Source: Pedococcus bigeumensis
GTDB lineage: Bacteria; Actinomycetota; Actinomycetes; Actinomycetales; Dermatophilaceae
DNA length: 64,000 nucleotides
NCBI RefSeq assembly: GCF_006438965.1
Contig: NZ_RCZM01000004.1
Location: 310,001 to 374,000, forward strand
Reading direction: 5' to 3'
Part shown: piece after piece, positions 1 through 6,614 of the stretch
How the letters are laid out: each line of letters begins with the position of its first letter
How positions within the stretch are numbered: the first letter of the stretch is position 1
The notes under the pieces: model-generated
What the model was told of the DNA's origin: nothing
The model's input: the letters and a program-made list of their open reading frames with translations, nothing else
The model's database searches: none
Translations under genes and position numbers: made by a program

Positions 1-1
1 G

Positions 2-412
2 CAGCGTGGCTGCGAGGTGCGCCTGCTCACCGACCCGACGATGCAGGACTTCCGCAACGTCACCACCCTGCGCGGCACGCTGGCCGACGGCGCCACGATC
101 AGCGTCGCGGGCACGCTGACCGGCCCGCGCCTGATCGAGAAGATCGTCGGTGTCAACGGGTTCGACATCGAGGTGCCGCTGACCGAGCACCTCGCCTTCT
201 TCACCTACGTCGACCGCCCCGGTGTCATCGGCACAGTCGGCCGGCTGCTCGGCGACGCGCAGGTCAACATCGCCGGCATGCAGGTGGCGCGCAACGAGAA
301 GGGCGGCCAGGCGCTCGTCGCCCTCACTGTCGACTCGAGCATCCCCGCCGACGTGCTCGCCGCGATCGTGACCGAGGTCGGCGCCGACGTGAGCGTCGTC
401 GACCTCAGCTGA
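2..412 (+). CDS. serA: D-3-phosphoglycerate dehydrogenase, C-terminal part
   Basis: The gene is cut by the left edge; only about 136 C-terminal codons are present and the reading frame enters at base 2. SerA oxidises 3-phosphoglycerate as the first step of serine synthesis. What is visible is the allosteric intervening domain followed by an ACT domain: the stretch around YVDRPGVIGTVGRLLGD and the following INIAGMQ-like segment are typical of the serine-binding ACT fold of long-form actinobacterial SerA. The catalytic and NAD domains lie outside the window. A following leuB is common in actinobacteria and supports the call. A strong hairpin ends the transcript. Confidence 0.93.
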   Translation, partial: QRGCEVRLLTDPTMQDFRNVTTLRGTLADGATISVAGTLTGPRLIEKIVGVNGFDIEVPLTEHLAFFTYVDRPGVIGTVGRLLGDAQVNIAGMQVARNEKGGQALVALTVDSSIPADVLAAIVTEVGADVSVVDLS

Positions 413-439
413 GTCCCGGCACCACCACGAGCAACCACG

Positions 440-484
440 AGGTATGCCGGTCGGTCCCCACCGCGGGGACCGACCGGCATACCT
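440..484. terminator. Perfect 20-bp stem-loop after serA
   Basis: Bases 440-459 and 465-484 are exact reverse complements with a 5-nt loop (460-464), followed by a short T-rich stretch. It lies between convergent serA and the acetyltransferase gene, so it can terminate both. The stem begins AGGTATGCCG and ends CGGCATACCT, the octamer repeated throughout the window. Confidence 0.85.
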
Positions 485-528
485 GTTTGTGGGGCTTGGC
501 TTGGCTGTGCAGGGCTTGGTCGGCGGGC

Positions 529-1068
529 TCAGCCCCGCGGTGGGCCGTCGTGGAGCACGAGGTTGAACAGGATGCTGTCCTGCCAGGCTCCGTCGAGGTA
601 GAGGAACTCCGGGATCCGCCCGTACTCCTGGAAACCGCACCGCCGCAGCACCTGCTGGGACGGGAGGTTTGCCACGTTCGTGCTGCCCCCGAGGCGGTGC
701 AGGTTGAGTTCGTGCGCGCGCTCGACGAGGAACTCCAGGGTGGCGACGCCCAGGCCGCGCCGCAGGTGGCCGTGGTCGATCCAGTAGCCGACGTCAGCGC
801 CCTGCATGGCGCCACGGACGATGTTCTGCAGGTTCGCCGCACCCACGACGTCGTGACCGTGCCACAGCAGCCAGCAGTCGTAGAGGCCCTGGGCGACCTG
901 GTCGAGGCGCCCGGAGATGGTCTCGCGTTGCCCGGCCTCGGTGAAGAACGCGTCGGGGCGGGTGGGTTCCCAGGGCTTGAGGTGTTCCCGGTTGCGGTCG
1001 TAGGCGGCCGCCAGCGCGGCGGCGTCGTCGAGCGCGAGGCGGCAGACGGTGTAGCCCTCTGGATGCAC
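529..1068 (-). CDS. GNAT family N-acetyltransferase (RimJ/RimL-like)
   Basis: The 179-residue protein starts at GTG 1068. It has the layout of RimJ/RimL-type GNATs, which transfer acetyl from acetyl-CoA to an amine, often a protein N-terminus. Seen: an N-terminal helix with NREHLKPWEP, a central strand segment DVGYWIDHGHLRRGLGVATL containing the R/Q-x-x-G-x-G/A-like CoA pyrophosphate loop, and a C-terminal LRRCGFQEYGRIPE block. Actual substrate cannot be read from sequence. It faces serA convergently and is divergent from the leuB leader region. Confidence 0.85.
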   Translation of the reverse strand: MHPEGYTVCRLALDDAAALAAAYDRNREHLKPWEPTRPDAFFTEAGQRETISGRLDQVAQGLYDCWLLWHGHDVVGAANLQNIVRGAMQGADVGYWIDHGHLRRGLGVATLEFLVERAHELNLHRLGGSTNVANLPSQQVLRRCGFQEYGRIPEFLYLDGAWQDSILFNLVLHDGPPRG

Positions 1069-1134
1069 TGGACCAACCTAGGACACGGGTGACGGAGGGG
1101 CCGCCGCGACACGTGACCGGGGCCACGTCCAGAG

Positions 1135-1144
1135 GTGTCTCACA
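1135..1144 (-). promoter_or_regulatory. TGTGAGACAC motif, copy 1
   Basis: Read on the minus strand this is TGTGAGACAC, identical to copies at 1543-1552 and 14348-14357. It lies between the acetyltransferase and the leuB leader. All three copies sit upstream of branched-chain amino acid genes, so it is a candidate half-site for the NdgR/LtbR-type regulator encoded at 24958-25701. That assignment is inference. Confidence 0.5.
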
Positions 1145-1223
1145 GCGTGGGAAACGGGTGTCGTTTAGTTGGACGTCCACGTAACCTCGAGGACATGACG
1201 CGGCAGGTCGTAATTCTTATTTG

Positions 1224-1260
1224 CCGCGGCGAGTTCCGGTAGTCAGCCCACTCGCCGCGG
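1224..1260 (+). other. Leader hairpin in the gene-free stretch before leuB
   Basis: CCGCGGCGAG (1224-1233) pairs perfectly with CTCGCCGCGG (1251-1260) across a 17-nt loop. The gene-free stretch 1069-1384 also holds an AT-rich patch (about 1211-1222) that could include a -10, and the TGTGAGACAC motif at 1135. I see no start codon with convincing coding sequence before 1385. The stretch is probably the promoter and untranslated leader of the small gene and leuB. Confidence 0.45.
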
Positions 1261-1384
1261 AGATCCCGCGTGCGTGGCTGACAGAGGCGCCCCGTTATCC
1301 GGCGAGTGCCCAGTGCGATTCCGAGAACTCACCCAGACCCGAACCCTGTTGGGACACAGGGACATCCGCAAAGGAATGATTCAG

Positions 1385-1465
1385 ATGAGCGAAGAAGCAG
1401 ACAAGGCACGTCAGGCACTGCAGGAGTCGATGGACCTGCGCGAGCAGGGTCACTCCGACGACTGA
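1385..1465 (+). CDS. Small acidic protein of 26 residues (hypothetical)
   Basis: ATG 1385 is preceded by the purine run AAAGGA (1370-1375) at good spacing; ATG 1376 in the same frame is an alternative giving 29 residues. The product is very hydrophilic, helix-prone and acidic, with no Cys, no membrane segment and no run of branched-chain codons, so it does not look like a leucine-attenuation peptide. It is followed directly by two hairpins and then leuB. I do not recognise a family. It may be a real small protein or a translated leader element. Confidence 0.4.
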   Translation: MSEEADKARQALQESMDLREQGHSDD

Positions 1466-1483
1466 CGTCGCAGGCGAAATCCT

Positions 1484-1541
1484 CCGCACCGTGTGGGTGC
1501 GGCGACGAACGGCTTCGGGCGACAGTCCGGGGCCGTTCGTC
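1484..1541 (+). terminator. Tandem hairpins between small ORF and leuB
   Basis: Hairpin 1 pairs CCGCACC (1484-1490) with GGTGCGG (1496-1502). Hairpin 2 pairs GACGAACGGC (1504-1513) with GCCGTTCGTC (1532-1541), an exact 10-bp stem. No T-tract follows, so they could terminate the small transcript, act as an attenuator or stabilise mRNA; the sequence alone does not decide. Confidence 0.45.
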
Positions 1542-1542
1542 A

Positions 1543-1552
1543 TGTGAGACAC
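1543..1552 (+). promoter_or_regulatory. TGTGAGACAC motif, copy 2, in leuB promoter region
   Basis: This exact decamer lies 38 bases before the leuB ATG. TATCAG at 1556-1561 is a plausible -10, which would put the motif just upstream of it, a position suited to repression. It is a candidate NdgR/LtbR-type site. Confidence 0.5.
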
Positions 1553-1590
1553 CGGTATCAGATCGCAAGACCGTCCTTAGGCTGGAGAAC

Positions 1591-2661
1591 ATGGCTTCCG
1601 AGAGCACTGGCAACGACACCGTCAACCTCGCCGTCATCGGCGGCGACGGGATCGGTCCAGAGGTCGTGGCCGAGGGGATCAAGGCCCTCGAGACCGTCAC
1701 GGCAGGCACCGGCACCAAGTTCCACACGACGGAGTACGACCTCGGCGCGCGTCGCTGGCACGCCACCGGCGAGACGCTGCCGGACTCGGTCCTGGAGGAG
1801 CTGCGCGGCCACGACGCGATCCTCCTCGGGGCGATCGGCGACCCGACCGTGCCCAGCGGTGTCCTCGAGCGCGGCGTGCTGCTGCCGCTGCGCTTCGCCC
1901 TCGAGCAGTACGTCAACCTGCGTCCCGCGAAGCTCTACCCCGGGGTGCTGAGCCCGCTGGCTGTCGAGCGGGTCGCCCCCGACGGCATCGACTTCGTGGT
2001 TGTCCGCGAGGGCACCGAGGGGCCGTACGTCGGCAACGGTGGGTCGCTGCGCACCGGCACCCCGAACGAGATCGCCACGGAGGTCAGCGTCAACACCCGC
2101 TTCGGTGTCGAGCGGGTCGTCCGTGACGCCTTCACCCGAGCCCAGGCCCGACCGCGTCAGCACCTCACCCTGGTCCACAAGCACAACGTCCTCACCCACG
2201 CCGGTCACCTGTGGCGCCGCACCGTCGAGGAGGTGGGAGCCGAGTTCCCCGAGGTCACCACCGCCTACCAGCACGTGGACGCGGCCACGATCTTCCTTGC
2301 CACCGACCCGGGCCGGTTCGACGTCATCGTCACCGACAACCTCTTCGGCGACATCATCACCGACATCGCGGCAGCCATCGTCGGTGGCATCGGTCTCGCC
2401 GCCAGCGCGAACATCAACCCCGAGCGGACGGCGCCGAGCATGTTCGAGCCGGTCCACGGGTCGGCCCCCGACATCGCCGGCCAGGCCAAGGCCGACCCGA
2501 CCGCCACGATCCTGTCGGTCGGCATGCTGCTCGAGCACCTGGGCCGTCACGACGAGGCTGCCCGGGTCGAGCGCGCGGTCGCGGCCGACCTGGCCGCCCG
2601 CGGGAGCGCGGTACGGTCCACCCCCGAGGTCGGCGACGCCATCGCGTCGCTCCTCGGTTAG
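1591..2661 (+). CDS. leuB: 3-isopropylmalate dehydrogenase
   Basis: LeuB (356 aa) oxidatively decarboxylates 3-isopropylmalate to 2-ketoisocaproate in leucine synthesis. Seen: N-terminal [10 protein letters not shown], the [10 protein letters not shown] substrate loop, [11 protein letters not shown], the metal/substrate segment [11 protein letters not shown] (about residues 247-257), and [12 protein letters not shown] near the C-terminus, all hallmarks of the isopropylmalate/isocitrate dehydrogenase family. ATG 1591 follows CTGGAG at good spacing. ilvE follows on the same strand after about 140 bases. As in Streptomyces, leuB is unlinked from leuCD, which sit 23 kb away. Confidence 0.96.
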   Translation: MASESTGNDTVNLAVIGGDGIGPEVVAEGIKALETVTAGTGTKFHTTEYDLGARRWHATGETLPDSVLEELRGHDAILLGAIGDPTVPSGVLERGVLLPLRFALEQYVNLRPAKLYPGVLSPLAVERVAPDGIDFVVVREGTEGPYVGNGGSLRTGTPNEIATEVSVNTRFGVERVVRDAFTRAQARPRQHLTLVHKHNVLTHAGHLWRRTVEEVGAEFPEVTTAYQHVDAATIFLATDPGRFDVIVTDNLFGDIITDIAAAIVGGIGLAASANINPERTAPSMFEPVHGSAPDIAGQAKADPTATILSVGMLLEHLGRHDEAARVERAVAADLAARGSAVRSTPEVGDAIASLLG

Positions 2662-2802
2662 GGCGCGCCACAGGCGCCCTGTCCTCCGGCGGCGCCCGCC
2701 ACTCCTGCCCGAAGCGCCAGCCGGGACGGGTAATCTCGGCAGGAGACCGTGCACCGCCGCACCGGACTTCATTGGACCGGGCACCCACGTAGGAGGACCC
2801 CC

Positions 2803-3912
2803 ATGAGCCAGACCACCGCCCCGCTGACCTTCGAGGTCACCCGCCGCAACGACCCGCGGCCGGACGTGGAGCGCGAGGCGGTACTGGCGAACCCGGGGTT
2901 CGGCACCACCTTCACCGACCACATGGTCACCGCCATGTGGCGCAAGGGTGAGGGATGGAGCGAGGGCAAGGTCGCGGCATACGGACCGATCACCCTGATG
3001 CCCTCGGCAGCGGTGCTGCACTATGCCCAGGAGATCTTCGAGGGGATGAAGGCCTATCGCCACGCGGACGGGTCGATCTGGACCTTCCGCCCGGAGGCGA
3101 ACGCCCAGCGGATGCAGCGCAGTGCCCGCCGGATGACCCTGCCGGAGCTGCCCGAGGAGGATTTCCTCGGATCGCTGCGCGCCCTCGTCGAGGTCGACCA
3201 GGCGTGGGTGCCCTCCGGCGCGAGTGGCGAGTCGAGCCTCTACCTGCGGCCGTTCATGTATGCGTCCGAGGCCTTCCTGGGCGTGCGCCCTGCGTCCGAG
3301 GTGACCTACTCGGTCATCGCCTCGCCGGCCGGCGCCTACTTCAGCGGCGGCATCAAGCCAGTCACGCTGTGGCTGTCCATCGACTACGCGCGAGCCGGGG
3401 AGGGTGGCACCGGGGCAGCCAAGTGCGGCGGCAACTACGCCTCCAGCCTGGCCGGCCAGCTCGAGGGCATCGAGAACGGCTGCGACCAGGCGGTCTTCCT
3501 CGACGCCTCGACGCACACCTACGTCGAGGAGCTCGGCGGGATGAACCTGTTCTTCGTGACGAAGGACAACAAGCTGATCACGCCCGAGCTCACCGGCTCG
3601 ATCCTCGAGGGCGTCACCCGCTCGTCGGTCCTCGCGCTCGCCAAGGAGATGGGGCTCGAGCCCGAGGAGCGCCGCATCCCCATCCAGGAGTGGAAGGACG
3701 GCGCGGCCAGCGGCGAGATCGTCGAGATATTCGCCTGCGGCACCGCGGCCGTCATCACGCCGGTGGGCGAGCTGCGTTGGGACGGCGGGTCGTGCGACCA
3801 CCGCAACGGGGTCGATTACGGCGAGGTGACGCGCACCATCCGCGAGCGGCTGCTGGACATCCAGTACGGCCGAACCGAGGACACCCACGGATGGCTGACC
3901 CGGTTGGTCTGA
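2803..3912 (+). CDS. ilvE: Branched-chain amino acid aminotransferase
   Basis: IlvE (369 aa) is a fold-type IV PLP enzyme that transaminates the 2-oxo acids of Leu, Ile and Val with glutamate. The start is fixed by AGGAGG eight bases before ATG 2803. Seen: EIFEGMKAYRH near residue 80, the PLP lysine in GAAKCGGNYASS (Lys about 207), EELGGMNLFFV, and the C-terminal GTAAVITPVG cofactor phosphate loop. The last codons run into a 14-bp tandem repeat that continues past the stop codon. Confidence 0.96.
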   Translation: MSQTTAPLTFEVTRRNDPRPDVEREAVLANPGFGTTFTDHMVTAMWRKGEGWSEGKVAAYGPITLMPSAAVLHYAQEIFEGMKAYRHADGSIWTFRPEANAQRMQRSARRMTLPELPEEDFLGSLRALVEVDQAWVPSGASGESSLYLRPFMYASEAFLGVRPASEVTYSVIASPAGAYFSGGIKPVTLWLSIDYARAGEGGTGAAKCGGNYASSLAGQLEGIENGCDQAVFLDASTHTYVEELGGMNLFFVTKDNKLITPELTGSILEGVTRSSVLALAKEMGLEPEERRIPIQEWKDGAASGEIVEIFACGTAAVITPVGELRWDGGSCDHRNGVDYGEVTRTIRERLLDIQYGRTEDTHGWLTRLV

Positions 3913-3950
3913 CCCGGTTGCTCTGACCCGGTTGGTCTGACCCGGTTTGT
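3895..3950 (+). repeat. Four tandem copies of a 14-bp unit across the ilvE stop
   Basis: Units CTGACCCGGTTGGT, ...GGTTGCT, ...GGTTGGT and ...GGTTTGT follow head to tail (3895, 3909, 3923, 3937) with one or two differences. The ilvE TGA (3910-3912) lies inside unit 2. Fourteen is not a multiple of three, so copy-number change would alter the ilvE C-terminus only if it removed that stop. Confidence 0.9.
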
Positions 3951-3996
3951 TCGATTCCCAGGGTGCTGGTGGGCCTGCCGGCCACGCATGGGCATC

Positions 3997-4021
3997 AATG
4001 GTTTGTGATTGGACCATTGAC
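3997..4021 (+). promoter_or_regulatory. Operator-like palindrome AATGGT-N10-ACCATTGAC (site 1)
   Basis: AATGGT (3997-4002) and ACCATT (4013-4018) are inverted copies, followed by GAC; together with the next base, TTGACA (4017-4022) is a consensus -35. The same arrangement recurs at 9083-9107 before the FadR-type regulator of this cluster. A regulator bound here would cover the -35 of the permease promoter. Confidence 0.7.
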
Positions 4022-4082
4022 ACGGTGCGCGGCGTGGGTGAAGCATTCGGCTCAAAGTCGTTGCGACCACTAGGAGCCCGGT

Positions 4083-5654
4083 ATGGCCAGTGTCACCGAA
4101 CTGTCCGACGACGAACGCCGGCTGGCGGAACTCGGGTACAAGCAAGAGCTCGACCGGTCGTGGTCGGGCTTCTCCAACTTCGCCATCTCGTTCTCCATCA
4201 TCTCGATCCTCGCGGGTTGCTTCACCACCTTCGGCGTCGGATGGAACAACGGCGGCCCGGCTGCGATCGCTTGGGGTTGGCCGATCATCAGCATGTTCAT
4301 CCTCAGCATCGGGCTGTGCATGTCCGAGCTGGTCTCCGCCTACCCCACATCAGGTGGCATCTACTGGTGGGCCAGCAAATTGGGCGGAGTGAAGGCGGGC
4401 TACTACACCGGATGGCTCAACCTCATAGGGCTGCTCGCCATCGACGCATCCGTCGCCTACGGGTGTGCCACCTTCTTCGACCTGACCCTCGGGGCATTCA
4501 ACAGCGGCTACACCTCGGGTGAGCTCAACCGAGTCTTCCTGTACTTCATCGTCGTGCTCGTCCTGGTGTCACTGGTCAACATCTTCTCCGCCCACCTGCT
4601 GGCGGTGCTCAACAACGTCTCGGTCTGGTGGCACGTGTTCGGCGCCCTGGCCGTGGTCCTCATCCTGTGGTTCGTCCCCAACCACCACGCCAGTGTCTCG
4701 TCCGTGTTCACCCACACGGTCAACAACACCGGGTTCATCGGCGGGAGCACCCATGGTCTCGGCTTCCTGCTCTACGTCCTGCCGATCTCGGCGATCCTCA
4801 CGCAGTACACGATCACCGGGTACGACGCCTCGGCTCACCTGTCGGAGGAGACCCACGGTGCCGCCGACAGCGCGGCCAAGGGGATCTGGCAGTCCATCGC
4901 CTACTCGGCGATCGGCGGCTGGGTCCTGCTGCTCACCTTCCTCTTCGCCGTTCAGGACGAGGCGGGAGTCACCAAGGGGGGCGGCGCTGTCGCGACGATC
5001 TTCAGCCAGGCGCTGACGAGCAAGTGGGCCGGCGCCATCCTGCTCATCTCGACGGCGGGACAGTTCTTCTGCACGACCGCCTGCATGACCTCGACCACGC
5101 GCATGCTCTTCGCGTTCAGCCGCGACGGAGCGGTGCCTGGGTCGCGGCTGTGGTCCAAGCTCAGCGCCAAGCGCGTCCCGGTCAATGGCGTGATCCTGTC
5201 GGCTGTGGTCGCGGTGCTGCTCACGCTTCCGGCCCTGGTCAAGGTCAACATCGGTTCGGCTGACGCTCCGATCTATGTCCCCATCGCCTTCTTCGCGGTC
5301 GTCTCCATCGGTGTGGTCGGTCTCTACGTGGCCTTCGCCATCCCGATCTACTTCCGCTGGCGGATGGGTGAGGCATTCCAGCAGGGCTCGTGGAACCTCG
5401 GCAGCAAGTGGCGCTGGCTGGCACCCTTGGCCATCGTCGAGATCATCGTCACGTCCGTCGTCGCGATGCTGCCCACGGTCAACACCGGCAACCCGTTCGA
5501 CAAGGACTTCGCCTGGAAGTTCGTCAACTACACCCCAATCGTCGTTCTCGGTGCCATGGCTTTGCTGTGGGTGTTCTGGCACGTGTCGGCGAAGAAGTGG
5601 TTCACCGGGCCCAGGCAGACAGTCGACGCGGATGTCGCCGACACGTTCCGCTGA
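4083..5654 (+). CDS. APC-family amino acid/amine permease
   Basis: The 523-residue integral membrane protein has about twelve hydrophobic segments and matches the amino acid-polyamine-organocation family, BAT1/GabP-like branch. Seen: FSNFAISFSIISI and GGPAAIAWGWP in the first helices, SELVSAYPTSGGIYWWAS (the conserved APC segment after TM2), and ITGYDASAHLSEET in the middle. It should import the cluster's substrate by proton or sodium symport. AGGAG six bases upstream fixes the start. It heads a tightly packed transcription unit with the kinase-like and oxidase genes. The family also carries GABA, ethanolamine and amino acids, so specificity is inferred from neighbours only. Confidence 0.9.
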   Translation: MASVTELSDDERRLAELGYKQELDRSWSGFSNFAISFSIISILAGCFTTFGVGWNNGGPAAIAWGWPIISMFILSIGLCMSELVSAYPTSGGIYWWASKLGGVKAGYYTGWLNLIGLLAIDASVAYGCATFFDLTLGAFNSGYTSGELNRVFLYFIVVLVLVSLVNIFSAHLLAVLNNVSVWWHVFGALAVVLILWFVPNHHASVSSVFTHTVNNTGFIGGSTHGLGFLLYVLPISAILTQYTITGYDASAHLSEETHGAADSAAKGIWQSIAYSAIGGWVLLLTFLFAVQDEAGVTKGGGAVATIFSQALTSKWAGAILLISTAGQFFCTTACMTSTTRMLFAFSRDGAVPGSRLWSKLSAKRVPVNGVILSAVVAVLLTLPALVKVNIGSADAPIYVPIAFFAVVSIGVVGLYVAFAIPIYFRWRMGEAFQQGSWNLGSKWRWLAPLAIVEIIVTSVVAMLPTVNTGNPFDKDFAWKFVNYTPIVVLGAMALLWVFWHVSAKKWFTGPRQTVDADVADTFR

Positions 5655-5660
5655 CGGACC

Positions 5661-6614
5661 GTGCTGGTTGACCAGTGGCTCGACCGGCTTGCGTGCCTCG
5701 CCGGTCAGGAACGCCGGGTCGATGACCTGCCCGGCGGGCTGACCAACCACAACTACCGGGTCCGGACGGCGACGCACGACGTCGTCGTCCGGATCTCGTC
5801 ACCCACGACCGACCTGCTCGCGGTCAACCGCGAGCACGAGTGGCTCAACAGTCGTGCCGCGGCAGCGGCCGGCGTGGGCGCCCCGGTGGTGGACTACCTT
5901 GCGGGACAGGGCGTCCTCGTTGTCGGCTTCCTCCCAGGTGTGACCTATGCGGCCGCCGACGTGGCCGCCAACCTGCCACGGATCGCTCGTGCCGTACGAC
6001 GCCTGCACGCCGGTCCGGCATTCGCGAACGACTTCGACATCTTCGAGGTCCAGCGCGGGTACCACGAGATCGTCATCCAGCGCGGGCTCCGAGTCCCCGA
6101 GGGGTATGCCGCGCTGGGCGAGTCTGCGGCGCGCGTCGAGGCCGCGCTGCGTCGCCTTCCCGAGCTGCGCGTCCCCTGCCACAACGACCTGTTGGCGGCC
6201 AACTTCCTCGACGACGGCGGCGACATCCGCATCGTCGACTACGAGTACTCCGGCACCAACGAGGCCAGCTTCGAGCTCGGCAACCTCATCAACGAGTCGC
6301 AGCTGGACCACGACCACCTGGTCGAGCTCGTGCGGGCATACTACGGACGGGTGGACCGCCGACTGCTGGCGCGGGCTGAGCTCTGGGGCCTGGCCGGCCG
6401 CTACGCCTGGACACTGTGGGGCGTCATCCAGCACAGCGTCTCCACTGTCGACCACGACTTCTGGGACTTCGCCCTCGAACGCCAGGCCCTCGCTGCCTCG
6501 CTCTTCACCAGTGCGCGGCTCGGCGACCTCCTCGAGGACGCGACGAGCCCATCGCCGCCGGAATCCTCCACGACAGGTCCCTGGCGAGCACTCCGGACCG
6601 GGGACGAGGCGTGA
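5661..6614 (+). CDS. Choline/ethanolamine kinase-like phosphotransferase
   Basis: The 317-residue protein belongs to the APH/choline kinase fold. Seen: the nucleotide-loop segment LPGGLTNHNYRV near residue 25, VVVRISSP with the ATP-contacting position, the catalytic Brenner block CHNDLLAANFLDD (about residues 172-184), and the metal-binding IVDYEYSGTNEASFELGN, the form found in choline/ethanolamine kinases (LicA-like) rather than antibiotic kinases. It starts at GTG 5661, seven bases after the permease stop, and overlaps the next gene by GTGA. In a catabolic operon its substrate is probably an amino alcohol or a derivative of it, but this is inference. Confidence 0.8.
   Translation: MLVDQWLDRLACLAGQERRVDDLPGGLTNHNYRVRTATHDVVVRISSPTTDLLAVNREHEWLNSRAAAAAGVGAPVVDYLAGQGVLVVGFLPGVTYAAADVAANLPRIARAVRRLHAGPAFANDFDIFEVQRGYHEIVIQRGLRVPEGYAALGESAARVEAALRRLPELRVPCHNDLLAANFLDDGGDIRIVDYEYSGTNEASFELGNLINESQLDHDHLVELVRAYYGRVDRRLLARAELWGLAGRYAWTLWGVIQHSVSTVDHDFWDFALERQALAASLFTSARLGDLLEDATSPSPPESSTTGPWRALRTGDEA

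Noticed and set aside
1558-4023. 821-codon open frame on the minus strand opposite leuB and ilvE
   Set aside because: It mirrors two clear genes on the plus strand; long antisense frames are expected in high-GC DNA and this one has no domain pattern.
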